DNA from: Luteimonas padinae
GTDB taxonomy: Bacteria; Pseudomonadota; Gammaproteobacteria; Xanthomonadales; Xanthomonadaceae
Direction: 5' to 3'
DNA length: 64,000 nucleotides
Assembly (NCBI RefSeq): GCF_014652935.1
Contig: NZ_BMZT01000009.1
Coordinates: forward strand, 113,901 to 177,900
The notes beneath the pieces were generated by a model that ran no database searches, had not been told where the DNA came from, and worked only from the letters and a program-made list of their open reading frames with translations. The position numbers and the translations under genes are program-made. Shown here one piece after another: positions 34,465 through 44,750 of this stretch; position 1 is the first letter of the stretch; each line of letters starts with the position of its first letter.

Positions 34465-36569
34465 ACGATACCGCTCCGCTCCTGATCGAACTCGGCACCG
34501 ACGAGCTCCCCGTCAACGCCCTGCCCGGCCTGGCCCGCGCCTTCCTCGACGGCGTGCAGGGCGCGCTGTCGCGCCGCGGCATCGCCTTCGCCGAAGGCGC
34601 CCGCCCGCTGTACACGCCGCGCCGGCTGGCCGTCCTGCTGGAGGACGTCGCCACCACCCAGCCCGAGCAGGCCTCGGAAGTCCTCGGCCCCTATCTCAAC
34701 ATCGCGCTCGACGCCGACGACCAGCCCACGCGCGCCCTGCAGGGCTTCGCGCAGAAGGCGGGCGTCGAATGGACGGCGCTGGAACGCACCACCGACCAGA
34801 AGGGCGAGCGCTTCGTGCACCGCTCGGTGACGCCGGGCGCGGCCACCCGCGACCTGCTGCAGGCGGTGATCGACGAGGCCATCGCCGCGATGCCGATCCC
34901 CAAGCCGATGCGCTGGGGCGCGCACGCTCACGCATTCGCGCGGCCGGTGCACTGGCTGGTCGCGCTGCTGGGCGAGGACGTGGTGCCGGCGAGCGCCTTC
35001 GGCATCGCGTCCGACCGCATGAGCCGCGGCCACCGCTTCATGCACGACAAGCCGGTGTGGATCGGCCACCCGGGCGACTACGTCGACGCCCTGCGCGCGG
35101 CGAAGGTGCTGGTGGATCCGGACGCGCGCCGCGACGCGATCGTCGAAGGCGTGCAGGCCGCGGCCAGCGCCTCCGGCGGCGTGGCGCGCATCGAGGCCGG
35201 CAACCTCGCCCAGGTCGAATGCCTGGTCGAGTGGCCGCATGCCGTGGCCTGTTCGTTCGAGCCGGAGTTCCTCGCGGTGCCGCAGGAAGCGCTGGTGGCG
35301 ACGATGGAGGCCAACCAGAAGTTCTTCCCGGTACTCGACGCCGAGGGGCGGCTCACCGAGCGCTTCATCGGCGTGGCCAACATCGTCTCCCGCGACGAGG
35401 CCGAGGTGCGCAAGGGCTACGAACGCGTGATCCGCCCGCGCTTCGCCGACGCCAAGTTCTTCTTCGTCGAGGACATGAAGCAGGGGCTTTCGGCGATGAA
35501 CGAGGGCCTGGCCACGGTGACCTGGCAGGCGAAGCTGGGCAGCGTGGCCGACAAGGCCGCGCGCGTGGCGACGCTGGCCCAAGCGCTGGCGCCGGCGGCC
35601 GGCATCGAACCTGCGCTGGCGCGCCGGGCCGCGCTGCTGTCCAAGGCCGACCTGCAGTCGCGCATGGTCAACGAGTTCCCCGAGCTGCAGGGCATCGCCG
35701 GCCGCTACTACGCGATCCAGGACCCGGCCCTGGCCGACCTGTCGCACGACGACCGCGACGCCCTGGCCAACGCGCTCGACGAGGCCTGGCAGCCGCGCGG
35801 CGCCGGCGACACCATCGCGCCCTCGCCGCTGGGCCGGCTGCTGTCCGTGGCCGAGCGCGTGGACACGTTGGCCGGTGGCTTCGCCGCGGGGCTGAAGCCC
35901 ACCGGCAACAAGGATCCCTTCGCCCTCCGCCGCGCCGCGCTCGGCCTGGCGCGCACGATCATCGAAGGCAGGCTGGAGCTTGACCTGCCGGCGGCGCTGG
36001 CCACCGCGATCACCGCCCTGCCCGCGGCCGCGCGACCGGCCGACGCCGCCGCGCTGGCCGGCGAGCTGTACGACTTCGTCCTCGACCGCCTGCGCGGCTA
36101 CTACGCCGAGCGCGGCGTGCCGGCGCAGCAGTTCAGCGCCGTGGCCGCGCTGCGTCCGGCGTCGCTGCGCGATTTCGACCGCCGCCTCGAAGCCATCGCC
36201 AGCTTCGCGCGCCTGCCCGAGGCGGAAGCGCTGGCGGCGGCCGACAAGCGCATCCGCAACATCCTGCGCAAGGCCGGGGATGCGGTGGCCGACGAGGTCG
36301 ATGCGGCACTGCTGGTCGAACCCGCCGAGCAGGCGCTGTCGGTCGCGGTCGAGGCTGCCTGGGCCGAGGCCGGCCCCGCGCTGGACGGCGGCGACTACGT
36401 GGCGGCGCTCGCGCGCCTGGCCCGCCTGCGTCCCGAGGTCGACGCCTTCTTCGACGCGGTGATGGTCAACGCCGACGACCCTGCGCTGCGCGGCAACCGC
36501 CTGGCGCTGCTGCAGCGGCTGGCAAAGCGCCTGGGCGCGGTCGCGGAGCTGGGGCAGCTGTCGACGTAA
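34461..36569 (+). CDS. glyS: Glycyl-tRNA synthetase beta subunit GlyS
   Basis: 702 aa from GTG 34461, overlapping the preceding small gene by 4 nt. The beta subunit binds tRNA-Gly. Features include [72 protein letters not shown] and [21 protein letters not shown]-terminal anticodon-binding-like region ends at residue ~700. Normal length. Confidence 0.96.
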   Translation: MNDTAPLLIELGTDELPVNALPGLARAFLDGVQGALSRRGIAFAEGARPLYTPRRLAVLLEDVATTQPEQASEVLGPYLNIALDADDQPTRALQGFAQKAGVEWTALERTTDQKGERFVHRSVTPGAATRDLLQAVIDEAIAAMPIPKPMRWGAHAHAFARPVHWLVALLGEDVVPASAFGIASDRMSRGHRFMHDKPVWIGHPGDYVDALRAAKVLVDPDARRDAIVEGVQAAASASGGVARIEAGNLAQVECLVEWPHAVACSFEPEFLAVPQEALVATMEANQKFFPVLDAEGRLTERFIGVANIVSRDEAEVRKGYERVIRPRFADAKFFFVEDMKQGLSAMNEGLATVTWQAKLGSVADKAARVATLAQALAPAAGIEPALARRAALLSKADLQSRMVNEFPELQGIAGRYYAIQDPALADLSHDDRDALANALDEAWQPRGAGDTIAPSPLGRLLSVAERVDTLAGGFAAGLKPTGNKDPFALRRAALGLARTIIEGRLELDLPAALATAITALPAAARPADAAALAGELYDFVLDRLRGYYAERGVPAQQFSAVAALRPASLRDFDRRLEAIASFARLPEAEALAAADKRIRNILRKAGDAVADEVDAALLVEPAEQALSVAVEAAWAEAGPALDGGDYVAALARLARLRPEVDAFFDAVMVNADDPALRGNRLALLQRLAKRLGAVAELGQLST

Positions 36570-36615
36570 CCGGCGCAATCCTGCACGCGTTAATGGATCC
36601 TGCACGCAACGCCGG

Positions 36616-36621
36616 TATCCT
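36616..36621 (+). promoter_or_regulatory. -10-like hexamer, leaderless promoter candidate for tamA
   Basis: TATCCT ends 6 nt before the tamA ATG, so the message would start at or next to the start codon. Upstream lies a direct repeat of ATCCTGCACGC (36577-36607). Confidence 0.35.
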
Positions 36622-36627
36622 GCCGCG

Positions 36628-38538
36628 ATGCCTGCATTCCCCCTTGCCGCTGCCATCCTGTTGCTGTCCGCCTTCGCCGGCAGCGTCCACGCCGCCAGCG
36701 TGTCCTCGGTCGAGATCACCGGCCTCGACGAGGAGATGGAGGAGAACGTCCGCACCTCGCTCTCGCTGGTCGACGCCATCGGCAGCGAGGTGACCTGGCG
36801 GCGGCTGGCCTACATGATGCGCGCCGCCGGCGACGAGACCCGCGAGGCGCTGGAGCCCTTCGGCTACTACTCGCCGCGGATCGTGGTCGAGCGCGTGCGC
36901 GGCGGCGAGCGCGGCGTCGTGCTCGACACCGCCGCGCAGGAGGAACAGGAGGCGTCGGACAGCGCCGCGGCGACCGCGCAGGCGGTACGCGAAGCCGGCA
37001 GCACCGCACGCGCCGCCGGCGACGCCCAGGCGCCGGTGTCGGTGGTGATCACGGTGGAGCCGGGCGAGCCGGTGCGGGTTCGCCGCGCCGACATCGCCAT
37101 CCTCGGCGACGGCCACGACGACCGCTACCTGCAGGAGGAGCTGGACGACTTCATCCCGCGCGAGGGCTCGATCCTCGACCACAGCGCCTACGAGTCCAGC
37201 AAGACCCGGATCAGCCGCCGCCTCGCCGAGCGCGGCTATTTCGACGCCGACTTCAGCGCGCGCCGCGTGGCGGTCACGCGTGCCGAGCAGGCCGCCGACA
37301 TCGAACTGGTGTGGACCAGCGGCGAGCGCTACGACATGGGCCCGACGCGCTTCGTGCAGGCGCCGACGGAGGTGGTCGACCCCGCGCTCCTGGAGCGCCT
37401 GGTGTACTGGAACGAAGGCGAGTACTACCACCAGGGCCGGCTCGACCGCCTGCGCACCTCGCTCACCCGCCTCGACTACTTCAGCCGCATCGACATCACC
37501 CCGCGCCCCGAGGACGCGATCGACGGCGAGGTGCCGGTGGACGTGGCGCTCACGCCCGCCAAGCGCGACGTCTACACCGCCGGCCTGAGCTACGGCACCG
37601 ACAGCGGCCCCGGCATCCGGCTCGGGCAGGAGCGCCGCTACGTCAACCGCCGCGGCCACAAGGCGCTGTGGCAGCTGGACTACGCGCGCAAGCGCAAGAC
37701 GCTGTCGCTGCAGTACCGCATCCCCGCCTTCCGCTGGCTCGACGGCTGGTACACGGTAGGGCTGCAGGCCGCCGACGAGCAGACCGACTACATCGATACC
37801 CGCCGCGTCGAATTCGCCGCCAGCCGCAGCGGCCAGTACAGCCGCAACCTCAACCTGGTGGCCTCGATGCACGCGCTGCGCGAGCGCTGGGCCTACGAGT
37901 ACGAGGACGACGGCGATCCGTCGACGCCGGCGCTCTACCGCTATGCCACGTTCACCTATCCCTCGCTGCGCGCGACCTACGTCGACCTCGACGACACCCT
38001 GTTCCCGCGCAGCGGCTACAGCGGCAGCCTGATGCTGCGTGGCGGCGTCGAGGGCGCGGGCTCGGAGGCCAGCTTCTTCCAGGCCCACGCGCGCGCGCAC
38101 TGGTACCTCGGCTTCGGCGAAAGCGACCGCCTGATCCTGCGCGGCGAATGGGGACGCACCGAAACCGATGCGCTGGTCGACATGCCGCCGAGCCTGCGCT
38201 TCTACGCCGGCGGCGACGGCAGCATCCGCGGCTACGAGTGGCGCGAGGTCGGCCCGCGCGTGGTCGACGCCGACGACGACGGCTTCGCGCTGGGCGCGCG
38301 CCACGTGGTCACCGCGAGCGCCGAATACGAGCACTACTTCGGCGGCGGCCCCTGGGGCATGGCGGCCTTCGTCGACACCGGCAGCGCCTTCGACGGCTCG
38401 CCGGAGCTGCGCACCGGCGTCGGCGTCGGCCTGCGCTGGCAGACGCCGGTGGGCCCGCTGCGGCTGGACATCGCGCGCGGCCTCGACGATCCGGATTCGC
38501 CCTTCACCCTGCACCTCAACATCGGCACGAACCTCTGA
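36628..38538 (+). CDS. tamA: Translocation and assembly module protein TamA
   Basis: 636 aa. A signal peptide (to about residue 22) is followed by POTRA-type modules, with a low-complexity charged insertion (QEEQEASDSAAATAQAVREA) in the first part, and a C-terminal 16-strand barrel of the BamA/Omp85 family (IRLGQERRYVNRRGHKALWQ, GDGSIRGYEWREVGPR, TPVGPLRLDIARGL). TamA is the outer-membrane part of the TAM complex that works with TamB in outer-membrane assembly and lipid transport. Its stop overlaps the tamB start (TGATG). Confidence 0.93.
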   Translation: MPAFPLAAAILLLSAFAGSVHAASVSSVEITGLDEEMEENVRTSLSLVDAIGSEVTWRRLAYMMRAAGDETREALEPFGYYSPRIVVERVRGGERGVVLDTAAQEEQEASDSAAATAQAVREAGSTARAAGDAQAPVSVVITVEPGEPVRVRRADIAILGDGHDDRYLQEELDDFIPREGSILDHSAYESSKTRISRRLAERGYFDADFSARRVAVTRAEQAADIELVWTSGERYDMGPTRFVQAPTEVVDPALLERLVYWNEGEYYHQGRLDRLRTSLTRLDYFSRIDITPRPEDAIDGEVPVDVALTPAKRDVYTAGLSYGTDSGPGIRLGQERRYVNRRGHKALWQLDYARKRKTLSLQYRIPAFRWLDGWYTVGLQAADEQTDYIDTRRVEFAASRSGQYSRNLNLVASMHALRERWAYEYEDDGDPSTPALYRYATFTYPSLRATYVDLDDTLFPRSGYSGSLMLRGGVEGAGSEASFFQAHARAHWYLGFGESDRLILRGEWGRTETDALVDMPPSLRFYAGGDGSIRGYEWREVGPRVVDADDDGFALGARHVVTASAEYEHYFGGGPWGMAAFVDTGSAFDGSPELRTGVGVGLRWQTPVGPLRLDIARGLDDPDSPFTLHLNIGTNL

Positions 38539-41500
38539 TGGCGCGCACGCAGGGACAACCCGATGTCAGCCCGGAAGAGCGCGAGGCGCGGATCCGCGAA
38601 CTGCGCGCGCGTCGCAAGGCGCGCATGCGCACGCTGGCGCTGCGCAGCGCCGTCGGCACCACCGTGCTGGTGGTGCTGCTGCTGGTCGCGGGCTGGTGGC
38701 TGCTGGGCACGCTGGGCGGCCGCGACTTCCTGCTCGCACAGGTGGTGGCGCGGCTGCCCGCCGGCACCACGCTGGAATGGCGCGAGGCCGAAGGCCCGGC
38801 ATCGGGCCCGCTGACGCTGCACGACGTGGTCTTCCAGCAGCTGGTCTGCCCCGAGGTCGACGACCAGCCGGTGCCCTACGGCCAGTGCGCCGCGCCCAAC
38901 GCGCTGCGCTTCAGCGCGAAGCGGATCACCCTGGACCCGGCGCTGCGGCCGCTGCTCGGGCGGACCCTGCGGCTGGATGCCGCGCAGGTGGAAGGCGCGC
39001 TGCTGGAGCTGCCGCCGTCCGACGACGGCGAGCCGTTCTCGCTGCCGCGCTGGCCCGAGGTGCTGCCGCAGGTCGAGCCGCCGCTGGGCCTGCAGGCGGA
39101 CACCATCGAGATCGACGGCTTCCGGGTGCTGCGCGGTGGCGAGCCGATGATCGACATCGCCGACGTGCGCGGCGGCGTCGAGGCGCAGCGCGGCCTGCTG
39201 CGGCTGCGCCGGGTGCTGGTGCACAGCGACCGCGGCGACCTGCTGGCCGACGGCGAGTACGCCCCCGCGGACGACTACCGCATGGACCTCACCGTCTCGG
39301 CCCTGCTGCCGGCGCCGGCCGGCAGCACCCGGCCGCGCCTGGGCCTGGTGGCGCGCGGCGACGTCTCGGCGCTGGACGTGGCGTTGTCGGGACACGCGCC
39401 GGCACCGGTTCGGGCACGCCTCGGCCTGCGCGGCGCCGGCGCGCCCGACTGGACCTTCAGCGCCGCGAGCGAAGCCCTGGACCCGGCGCTGCTCGCGGGC
39501 CTGGGCGAGCCCGGCACCCCCGTGGCCTTCGACCTCTCCGCGCACGGCACCGGCGGGCGCGCGCAGCTGCAGGGCGAGCTGGCCTACGGCGACCTCCAGG
39601 CCACCATCCAGCCCTCGGTCGCCAGCCTCGAGGAGCAGGTGCTGGAGTTCGACCCGCTGGTGGTCGACCTGCTCGAGGGCCGGGTCAGCGTCACCGGCCG
39701 CGGCGACTTCGCCGATCCCCACGCCGCCGACCTGCGCTACGCCGTGGTCGCCCGCGGCCTGGCCTGGGCGCCGACGCCCGAGGACGGAGCCGCGCCCGAT
39801 CCGGCGGCCACGATCCGTGCCGACGCCGACCTCGGCATCGCCGGCACCGCGGCGCTGTGGGCGATCGTCGGCGATGCGCGCCTGCAGCGCGGCGACGAGC
39901 GCGCCGAGGTCGAGCTCAAGGGCCGCGGCAACCAGCAGCGCATCGACATCGGCACCCTCGTCGCGCGCACGCCCACCGGGCGCCTGGACGGCAGCGGGCA
40001 CGTCACCTGGGCGCCGGCGCTGGCCTGGGACTTCAGCGCCGCGCTGACCGGGTTCGACCCGGGCTATTTCGCGCCGGGCTTCGACGGCGCCATCGACGGA
40101 CGCCTCGCGACCACCGGCGGCACCCGCGACGACGGCGGCCTCGACCTGCGCGCCGACGTCGAAGACCTGGGCGGGCGCCTGCGCGGGCGCGCGCTCGGCG
40201 GCCGCGCCGGGTTCGCCATGCGCGGCGCCACGCCCGGCGGCACCGACGCCGCGAGCTTCGAGGGCGACGCGGCGCTGTCGATCGGCCAGAGCCGCATCGA
40301 CGCCCGCGGCCGCGTCGACGACCGCATCGACATCCAGGCCTCGCTGGATCCGCTGCGCCTTGACGACCTGCTGCCCGGCGCCGCAGGCCGGCTCGACGGC
40401 CGCGTGAGCGTGGCCGGTGGCCGCGACAGCCCCGACCTGCGCGCGGACCTCGCCGGCACCGGTCTGCGCTACGGCGACTACACGGCCGAGCGCCTGCAGC
40501 TGCGCGGGCAGCTGCCCTGGCGCGGCGGCGGCGGCGAACTCGACGTCGAGGCCGGCGGCGTGCAGGCCGGGGTCGCGCTGGACTCGCTGTCGGTGCAGGC
40601 GCGCGGCGCGGTGGAGGACCTGCGCTTCGACGCCAGCGCGCGCGGCGACATCGGCAGCGCCTCGCTCTCGGGCAGCGCGCGGCGCGGCGGCAATGGACGC
40701 TGGCAGGGCACGCTCGCCGCGCTGCAGGCCGCGCCCGCGGTCGGCGCCACCTGGCAGCTGGGCCAGGCGGCGGTGTTCGCGCAGACCGCCGGCGGCTTCA
40801 CGCTGTCGCCGGCCTGCCTGGACTCCGACGTCGGCGGCCACCTGTGCGCCAGCGCCGACTGGCCGCGGCAAGGCCTCGACATCGACGGCGAGGCCCTGCC
40901 GCTGGCCCTGGTCGGCCCCTACCTGCCGACGCAGGACAGCGGACGGCCCTGGCACCTGGACGGCAGCATCGACATCGACGCCCGCCTGCGGCCCGCGGGC
41001 CGGGCCTGGCAGGGACACTTCAACGTCGCCTCCAGCGAAGGCGCGTTGCGCACCAGCCCGCGCTCGCGCCGCAACGTGCTGTCCTACAGCGGCCTGGCGC
41101 TGGACGCGGTGTTCGACGCCAACCGCATCGACGCCAGCCTCGGCCTCGGCTTCAACGGCAACGGCCGCATCGCCGCGCGCCTGCGCACCGGTTGGGACGC
41201 GTACGCGCCGCTGGAAGGCGAGGTGACCGCGGCCACCAGCGAGCTGACCTGGCTGGAGCTGTTTTCGCCCGACATCGTCTCGCCCACCGGCCGCCTGGAA
41301 GCCGACGTCAGCCTGTCCGGCACGCGCGCGGCGCCGGCGCTGGGCGGCTACGCCACGCTGGCGGACTTCGCGGCCGAGATCCCGTCGCTGGCGATCGCCA
41401 TCGTCGATGGCCAGGCGCGGCTGGACGCGCAGCCCGACGGCAACGCCCGCATCAGCGGCAGCCTGGGCACCGGCGGCGAGGGCCGGCTGGCAATCGACGG

Positions 41501-42467
41501 CAGCCTCGGCTGGCGCAGCCCGGGCGCGCCGCTGCAGCTGCATGTGAGCGGCAACGACGTGCTGGTGTCCGACACCCGCGACCTGCGCGCCGTCGCCAGC
41601 CCCGACATCGAAGTGCGCTACGCCGCCGGCCGCCCGCTGCAGGTGACCGGCCGGGTGCTGGTGCCCAGCGCGCGCATGGACCTGGAGCGCCTGAGCGACG
41701 GCGTCTCCGCCTCGCCCGACGTGGTGGTGCTGGATCCGGTGGATCCCGAGGACGGGCCGTCGATGCCGATGGAGCTCGACCTGACCCTGGCGATGGGCGA
41801 CGACGTGAGCATGAACGGCTTCGGCCTGGAGGGCGAACTGACCGGCGAGCTGCGCGTGCTGTCGCGCGCCGGCCGCGAGATGACCGGTCACGGCCTGCTG
41901 GAAGTCGGCGGCCGCTACGAGGCCTACGGCCAGGAGCTCGCGATCACCCGCGGGCGGCTGTCGTGGTCGAACACGCCGGTGTCCGATCCGCTGCTCGACA
42001 TCCGCGCCGAGCGCCGCGTCGGCGACGTCACCGCCGGCATCGACGTCAGCGGCCGCGCCTCGGCGCCGCGCGCGCAGGTGTGGACCGATCCGGCCAGCGA
42101 CGAGTCCGAAGCGCTGGCCCTGCTCGCGCTGGGTCGCCCGCTGTCGAGCCTCAGCGGCCGCCAGGCCAGCGACATCGACGCCGCCTCGGCCGCGCTCAAC
42201 GCCGGCGGCAGCCTGCTTGCCGGACAGATCGGCAAGCGCATAGGCCTGGACGACGCCGGCGTGATGGAGTCGCGCACGCTCGGCGGCAGCGTGTTCGGGA
42301 TCGGCAAGCAGCTGTCGCCGCGTCTCTACGTCGGCTTCGGCGTATCCCTGCTGGGCACCGGCCAGGTGCTGACGCTGAAGTACCTGCTGCGCAAGGGTTT
42401 CGACGTCGAGATCGAGTCGAGCACGCTGGAGAGCCGCGGCTCGATCAACTACCGCCACGAGCGCTGA
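38538..42467 (+). CDS. tamB: Translocation and assembly module protein TamB
   Basis: 1309 aa from ATG 38538, coupled to tamA by a stop-start overlap. A cytoplasmic basic N-terminus and one signal-anchor helix (about residues 32-52, SAVGTTVLVVLLLVAGWWLL) are followed by a very long periplasmic beta-taco region, and the C-terminal TamB/DUF490 domain (residues about 950-1309, ending GFDVEIESSTLESRGSINYR). AsmA-like TamB spans the periplasm and is implicated in phospholipid transport and barrel insertion. A large antisense open frame covers this gene but is not coding. Confidence 0.94.
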   Translation: MARTQGQPDVSPEEREARIRELRARRKARMRTLALRSAVGTTVLVVLLLVAGWWLLGTLGGRDFLLAQVVARLPAGTTLEWREAEGPASGPLTLHDVVFQQLVCPEVDDQPVPYGQCAAPNALRFSAKRITLDPALRPLLGRTLRLDAAQVEGALLELPPSDDGEPFSLPRWPEVLPQVEPPLGLQADTIEIDGFRVLRGGEPMIDIADVRGGVEAQRGLLRLRRVLVHSDRGDLLADGEYAPADDYRMDLTVSALLPAPAGSTRPRLGLVARGDVSALDVALSGHAPAPVRARLGLRGAGAPDWTFSAASEALDPALLAGLGEPGTPVAFDLSAHGTGGRAQLQGELAYGDLQATIQPSVASLEEQVLEFDPLVVDLLEGRVSVTGRGDFADPHAADLRYAVVARGLAWAPTPEDGAAPDPAATIRADADLGIAGTAALWAIVGDARLQRGDERAEVELKGRGNQQRIDIGTLVARTPTGRLDGSGHVTWAPALAWDFSAALTGFDPGYFAPGFDGAIDGRLATTGGTRDDGGLDLRADVEDLGGRLRGRALGGRAGFAMRGATPGGTDAASFEGDAALSIGQSRIDARGRVDDRIDIQASLDPLRLDDLLPGAAGRLDGRVSVAGGRDSPDLRADLAGTGLRYGDYTAERLQLRGQLPWRGGGGELDVEAGGVQAGVALDSLSVQARGAVEDLRFDASARGDIGSASLSGSARRGGNGRWQGTLAALQAAPAVGATWQLGQAAVFAQTAGGFTLSPACLDSDVGGHLCASADWPRQGLDIDGEALPLALVGPYLPTQDSGRPWHLDGSIDIDARLRPAGRAWQGHFNVASSEGALRTSPRSRRNVLSYSGLALDAVFDANRIDASLGLGFNGNGRIAARLRTGWDAYAPLEGEVTAATSELTWLELFSPDIVSPTGRLEADVSLSGTRAAPALGGYATLADFAAEIPSLAIAIVDGQARLDAQPDGNARISGSLGTGGEGRLAIDGSLGWRSPGAPLQLHVSGNDVLVSDTRDLRAVASPDIEVRYAAGRPLQVTGRVLVPSARMDLERLSDGVSASPDVVVLDPVDPEDGPSMPMELDLTLAMGDDVSMNGFGLEGELTGELRVLSRAGREMTGHGLLEVGGRYEAYGQELAITRGRLSWSNTPVSDPLLDIRAERRVGDVTAGIDVSGRASAPRAQVWTDPASDESEALALLALGRPLSSLSGRQASDIDAASAALNAGGSLLAGQIGKRIGLDDAGVMESRTLGGSVFGIGKQLSPRLYVGFGVSLLGTGQVLTLKYLLRKGFDVEIESSTLESRGSINYRHER

Positions 42468-42523
42468 GCACGAGCACCTGCGCACGCACCCCTTGCTGCG
42501 CACATTCCCCTGCCGCGCATACC

Positions 42524-42616
42524 CCCTGTAGGAGCAGCTACAGCTGCGACCGCGACCGCCCGTGAAACCGGTCGCTGCCGGTGAATCCGGTCGCAGCTGT
42601 AGCTGCTCCCACAGGG
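42524..42616. repeat. Intergenic palindromic repeat (GTAGGAGC-type), complete copy
   Basis: Two 28-nt inverted arms, 42524-42551 and 42589-42616, with one mismatch, separated by 37 bp that itself contains repeats of ACCGGTCG. The left arm begins CCCTGTAGGAGCAGCTACAG. The same arm occurs exactly inside bioH, and a variant complete copy occurs in comF. It lies between tamB and the convergent sialidase-like gene, where it could also act as a transcription-stopping hairpin. Confidence 0.85.
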
Positions 42617-42674
42617 ATCGACGATGGGTGACGGGCGATCGGCGGTGGGCGATGGGGGCGGGAAGCGGCGCTCG

Positions 42675-44069
42675 CTATCGCGCCGGTACGATCCGCGCGC
42701 TGCGCAGGCTGGCGACGCCGTCCTCGACGTCGGTCCAGACCAGGTGGGCGACGCCACCGGCCACGGCCAGCTGCGGGAAGCCGGTGCCGCGGCCGCGGCC
42801 GGCGAGGCGCGCGACCTCGAGCCGCTGGTACTCGGTCGCGAGATCGGGCGAGCGCCGCGACAGCCACAGCGACTGGCCGTCGCCGTCCTCGCGCAGCCAC
42901 GCGATCCACGCCTGGGACTCGTCCAGGGCCACGGCGACGCGGCCGTGCACCGCCTCGCCGGCATCGATCACCACCGGCGCGGCGAAGCTGTCGCCCGCGT
43001 CCGCGCTGTGCGCCACGCGCACCTCGGGCACGTCGCCGGCGGCGGCCGTGTACCAGGCCACCACGGCGGACTCGCCGCGCGCCGCCACCGCCGGCCCGTT
43101 GACCGGGCAGGCCGGCATCACCCAGCCGTCGGCGTGCACCGGCGCCGGCGCGGTCCAGGCCTCGCCGTCCAGCCGCGTGGCCATGATGTCGCGCACCTCG
43201 CCCTCGGCACGCCCGCGATAGACCAGCAGCGGCCCGCGCGCGGTGACCGCGGCGCTGGTCTGGCAGCAGTCGCAGACGCTGGCATCGATCTCGACCTCGC
43301 CGTTGCCGCGCAGCGCGGCGTCGAAGCCGGCCGCGCGCAGGGTCATCGCGCCGGCGGCACCGTGCGCGCCGCCGCCGTGCGCACTGGCCTCGCCCTGCTG
43401 CACCGAAGATCCGCCGGCTTCATCGGCGGAACCGCCCGCCGCAGCCCCACCGTGGCCCGTTGCGACGTCCGCCGCCGCCTCGTGTGCACCCGCGGTGTCG
43501 CGTCCGTCCAGCCAGGCGATGCCGAGGCCGCCGCCCGGCCGCGGCCACATCGAGACGAAGCCGTGCTCGGTCTGCGTGCCGTCGGCGTGCGGACGCACCG
43601 GCTCGCTCCAGCGCCGGCCGCCGTCGCGCGAGACCGCGAGCACCACGTCATAGGCATAGGGCGCCTCGCCGTTCTTCTGCAGCCAGTGCGCCCACAGCGC
43701 GCCGTCGGCGGTGGCCATGATGTGCGGGGTGTCGGCCCAGTTGACGAACATGCTGTTGCCGACCGCGATGGTGGTCGGCGCGGTTTCCCAGCGCGCGCCG
43801 GCGAGGTCGTAGCTGGAGAACTGGAAGATGTGTCGGCGCCCGGGCTGCGAGTTGGTCCACGACAGCAGCAGCTTGCCGCCCTCCACGGCGACCAGGTCGG
43901 GCAGCGCGGAGCCGGGCAGCATCGCCGGCAGCGGCCACTCGGCAACCACGCGTTCGGCCATGGGATCGGCCATGGCGCTGGCGGGGGCGTCGACGCCGGG
44001 CGCCGGCGCCTCGCCGCCGCAGCCGGTGGCGAGGCCCAGCACGGCAAGGGCAAGGATGGCGGTGCGCAT
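42675..44069 (-). CDS. BNR/sialidase-like repeat lipoprotein
   Basis: 464 aa. The signal peptide ends in lipobox LGLATGC at about residues 11-17. The mature protein is a predicted six-bladed propeller with BNR-type Asp-box motifs (SRDGGRRWSEP, HSADAGDSFAAP). It contains a His/Ala/Gly-rich low-complexity loop (about residues 195-245, GGGAHGAAGA) and a VCDCCQTS cysteine cluster. Many such genes are annotated exo-alpha-sialidase, but the catalytic residues were not verified. Its start lies 26 bp from the divergent DUF2007 gene. Confidence 0.78.
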   Translation of the reverse strand: MRTAILALAVLGLATGCGGEAPAPGVDAPASAMADPMAERVVAEWPLPAMLPGSALPDLVAVEGGKLLLSWTNSQPGRRHIFQFSSYDLAGARWETAPTTIAVGNSMFVNWADTPHIMATADGALWAHWLQKNGEAPYAYDVVLAVSRDGGRRWSEPVRPHADGTQTEHGFVSMWPRPGGGLGIAWLDGRDTAGAHEAAADVATGHGGAAAGGSADEAGGSSVQQGEASAHGGGAHGAAGAMTLRAAGFDAALRGNGEVEIDASVCDCCQTSAAVTARGPLLVYRGRAEGEVRDIMATRLDGEAWTAPAPVHADGWVMPACPVNGPAVAARGESAVVAWYTAAAGDVPEVRVAHSADAGDSFAAPVVIDAGEAVHGRVAVALDESQAWIAWLREDGDGQSLWLSRRSPDLATEYQRLEVARLAGRGRGTGFPQLAVAGGVAHLVWTDVEDGVASLRSARIVPAR

Positions 44070-44095
44070 GGCCGCAGCGTACCGTGGCGGCGACC
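44070..44095. promoter_or_regulatory. 26-bp divergent start-to-start spacer
   Basis: The start codons of the lipoprotein gene (minus, 44069) and the DUF2007 gene (plus, 44096) are only 26 bp apart. TACGCT on the minus strand lies 6 nt before its ATG; TACCGT on the plus strand lies further from its ATG. Short leaderless transcripts in both directions, or a promoter inside one of the genes, would be needed. Confidence 0.35.
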
Positions 44096-44569
44096 ATGTT
44101 CACCACCGTCGCCGCCTATTCCGACCCGATGGAAGCGCAGCTCGCGCTCGGCCTGCTGCAGGCCGAAGGCATTCCCGCGCGCCTGGACGACATCGGCACC
44201 GCGATCGCCAACTGGGAGTGGCGGCTGGCGATCGGCGGCATCCGGCTGCGCGTGCCCGACGCGCAGGCGATCCATGCGCGGCGGGTGCTGGCGGCGCTCG
44301 AGGCCGGCGAGTACGCGCTGGACGACGAAGGCCTCGACGATGGCAGCGGCGGCGATGACGGCGGCGGCGACGGCGAGCGCAACGCCGGCATGCCGGGCAG
44401 CGGCCGCGACCGCGGCCATCCCTCGCCGGGCAAGGACAAGGGCGCGCTGCAGGCGCCGAGCCGCGAGACGCTCTCCAGCCGCATCGCCTGGGCGGCGTAC
44501 ATGCTGCTGGGCGTGCCGCTGCCCTGGCGGCGGCGCCGCGACGATGGAAGCCGGGTCCGCGAGCTCTGA
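44096..44569 (+). CDS. DUF2007-family protein
   Basis: 157 aa from ATG 44096 (MFTTVAAYSDPMEAQLALGL). The first ~75 residues match the DUF2007 pattern: FTTVAAYSDPMEAQLALGLL, QAEGIPARLDD, and RLRVPDAQAIHARRVLA. It then has a long Gly/Asp-rich linker and a basic C-terminal segment with a hydrophobic stretch (AWAAYMLLGVPLPW) that may be membrane-associated. DUF2007 proteins are predicted signal-transducing proteins of unknown role. Confidence 0.75.
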   Translation: MFTTVAAYSDPMEAQLALGLLQAEGIPARLDDIGTAIANWEWRLAIGGIRLRVPDAQAIHARRVLAALEAGEYALDDEGLDDGSGGDDGGGDGERNAGMPGSGRDRGHPSPGKDKGALQAPSRETLSSRIAWAAYMLLGVPLPWRRRRDDGSRVREL

Positions 44570-44750
44570 ACACGCGGATCGCGCGGATCGCGCAGCGCCG
44601 CGGCCCTGCAACACCCCGCCGCACGTGACACCTGCCGGCACGGCCTGCGCCTGACCCGCGCATGCCGCGCTGTCAACGGGTACCGCACGCCGGCACGCGG
44701 GGCGACAATCGGCGCCTCCGCGGCATCCGCCGCATGACGCAAGACCACTG

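Noticed and set aside
38334-42503. Open frame of 1389 codons antisense to tamB
   Set aside because: It is a GC-rich shadow: rich in Gln, Arg, Ala and His without domain structure, while the sense frame encodes a clear TamB with a C-terminal DUF490 domain.
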